Below are positions 63,057-64,000 of a stretch of 64,000 nucleotides of DNA, in pieces. The DNA lies in the NCBI GenBank assembly GCA_000333855.2, contig CM007316.1, positions 1,312,195-1,376,194 on the forward strand, written 5' to 3'. Numbering within the stretch: the first letter of the stretch is position 1; every line of letters starts with the position of its first letter. The translations under genes and the position numbers were made by a program. The notes beneath the pieces were generated by a model. It made no database searches. It was given only the letters and a program-made list of their open reading frames with translations, and was not told the origin of the DNA. Source of the stretch: Endotrypanum monterogeii (lineage: Eukaryota > Euglenozoa > Kinetoplastea > Trypanosomatida > Trypanosomatidae).

Positions 63057-63542
63057 GTATATTAAAATCATTCTTCAAAAAAAAAAGTTGGCATTCTCAG
63101 CCCTTTTCAATTTTTCTCTGCGCACGTGGGGCACCTCTTTGCTCTGCGAATGGAATGATGGTGACCGCATTGTTAATTTTTCGCCGCTCATTTGCTGTCA
63201 TGCGCGCGCGTCTCGGTAGGGGGATGGGGTGGGTCTCGTCATCATCTTTTTCTCCCGATTTTTTTATTTCTTCTATAGTCCAGTCAGCGTGAACCTCCTC
63301 TGAATTCACCTTTGCAAATCAATTGCTAGAGTATCTTCATATCGGTTGAAGAAGGCAGCGCACCGTAAGGTGCAGACATGAGTCAGCTGTCTTGGATGGT
63401 CTATGTACATCCGGGAACAACTTGCCGATACGTTGCTATGGTAGCGCTGCAAACAACTCACATTTCTTTCCTACACCCCGTCTTGAGCAAGCCTACCGTT
63501 GTGAGTACCTTTTATATGGGCACCACGCGTGTATACACATAA

Positions 63543-63567
63543 AATTCTCATGCTGTTTGTGTCTTAG
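63543..63567 (+). promoter_or_regulatory. Candidate spliced-leader acceptor for the 63630 gene
   Basis: A T-rich tract ends at AG 63566-63567, giving a 5' UTR of about 62 nt. A second C/T tract at 63578-63607 followed by AG at 63622-63623 would leave only 6 nt. Confidence 0.4.
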
Positions 63568-63629
63568 CCGTGCGCTTGTCACCCTCTTCCCGCTCGTTCT
63601 TTTGCTCCGGGGAGGTGGCACAGAATTGC

Positions 63630-64000
63630 ATGGATAGTGGTCCTGAGGGCTCCGGCAGGGGCCGCAGCCGCTCCTCCGTCGGCGCTCCCACAGAGCAGTT
63701 CGGTTTTCAAGACAACCGCGCCAGTGGGGCGAGCACGGCCACCAATATGTCCGGCGGAAGCGGTAGTGCTACAAGTCACCCCTCGGAGCGCGCGATCACG
63801 TTCAATACCGCCGATCGCTGTGTCATTAGTCTGGCAGTGGATGATCTCTCCAGCGCACTCGGTATTCGCCGGGCAGACTTGGTGTCACAGCGACTCATGC
63901 TTCAAGGCCGCTCGGCCCCTTCCTACCGCCTTGGCTCTTCTCGTCTGGGGAGTGCCTTCAGCACCGGTGGAGGCGGTGAGACAGGTTTTTCTTCTGGTAT
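63630..64000 (+). CDS. Partial CDS at right edge, product unknown
   Basis: From the ATG at 63630 the frame stays open for 123 complete codons to the end of the window, so only the N-terminus is present. It starts MDSGPEGSGRGRSRSSVG and is Ser/Gly-rich for about 55 residues. A more ordered segment follows (ITFNTADRCVISLAVDDL, then LGIRRADLVSQRLMLQGR) before returning to Ser/Gly-rich sequence. Composition and a clean polypyrimidine/AG site upstream support a real gene. No family is recognised. The mix of a disordered basic N-terminus and a short beta/alpha-like patch fits many trypanosomatid proteins and gives no functional clue. Confidence 0.7.
   Translation, partial: MDSGPEGSGRGRSRSSVGAPTEQFGFQDNRASGASTATNMSGGSGSATSHPSERAITFNTADRCVISLAVDDLSSALGIRRADLVSQRLMLQGRSAPSYRLGSSRLGSAFSTGGGGETGFSSG

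Larger units (their letters stand above)
61825..63629. other. Intergenic region, 1.8 kb, with an assembly gap
   Basis: No supported gene. A 326-codon frame (61853-62833) runs from the Dopey 3' flank through a GT microsatellite (about 62528-62553) but lacks coherent protein features. TA tracts lie at 62882-62923 and 63013-63052 on either side of a run of N. The last part leads into the gene at 63630. Confidence 0.6.

Noticed and set aside
63579..63779. 66-codon minus-strand open frame at the right edge
   Set aside because: Antisense shadow of the partial + strand gene starting at 63630.

Overview
The window looks like nuclear DNA of a trypanosomatid, most likely Leishmania or a close relative. 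All 15 protein genes supported here lie on the + strand, have no introns and are separated by 0.8-3.5 kb of pyrimidine-rich, microsatellite-rich DNA. Each gene is preceded by a polypyrimidine tract and an AG that could accept the spliced leader. No promoters, operons, tRNAs or rRNAs were recognised. This is the layout of a Pol II directional gene cluster, where mature mRNAs arise by trans-splicing and polyadenylation. The neighbouring pair dihydrolipoamide dehydrogenase and B-type cyclin recalls, from memory only, a locus on Leishmania chromosome 32.

Layout: a low-complexity protein of unknown function (1.1-3.5 kb); a small membrane protein (6.0-6.7 kb); an ER-type DnaJ/Hsp40 (8.3-9.6 kb); mitochondrial dihydrolipoamide dehydrogenase (10.7-12.2 kb); a mitotic cyclin (15.7-17.0 kb); a 114-residue single-span protein (19.5 kb); a long alpha-helical-repeat protein resembling organellar RNA-binding solenoids (20.7-24.0 kb); a non-coding stretch with a recent 0.63 kb tandem duplication (25.1-26.3 kb); a 1344-residue protein with a degenerate PARP-like domain, B-box, coiled coil and MATH domain (27.1-31.2 kb); a class 3 lipase (34.2-36.6 kb); a ClC-type anion transporter with CBS domains (37.8-40.7 kb); a TruD/PUS7 pseudouridine synthase (41.6-44.5 kb); a MYND-finger protein (46.0-47.8 kb); a type I membrane protein with a possibly dead alpha/beta-hydrolase fold (50.2-52.0 kb); a 2832-residue Dopey/DOP1 homologue (53.3-61.8 kb); and the start of one more gene running off the right edge (63.6 kb onward).

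The genes do not form one pathway, as expected for trypanosomatid clusters. Some cell-biological themes recur: mitochondrial metabolism and gene expression (E3, the solenoid protein, possibly the small membrane proteins), secretory and endomembrane function (ER DnaJ, ClC, DOP1, the type I membrane protein), RNA modification (TruD) and cell cycle (cyclin).

The most interesting candidate is the 27.1-31.2 kb gene. Its C-terminal half has the B-box, coiled-coil and MATH order of TRIM37 without a RING. Its N-terminal part carries a series of motifs matching the PARP/ARTD catalytic fold in order, with the catalytic residues apparently replaced. Two runs of N (32669-32806 and 62949-62990) are flanked by near-duplicate noisy sequence and look like unmerged contig ends rather than biology.
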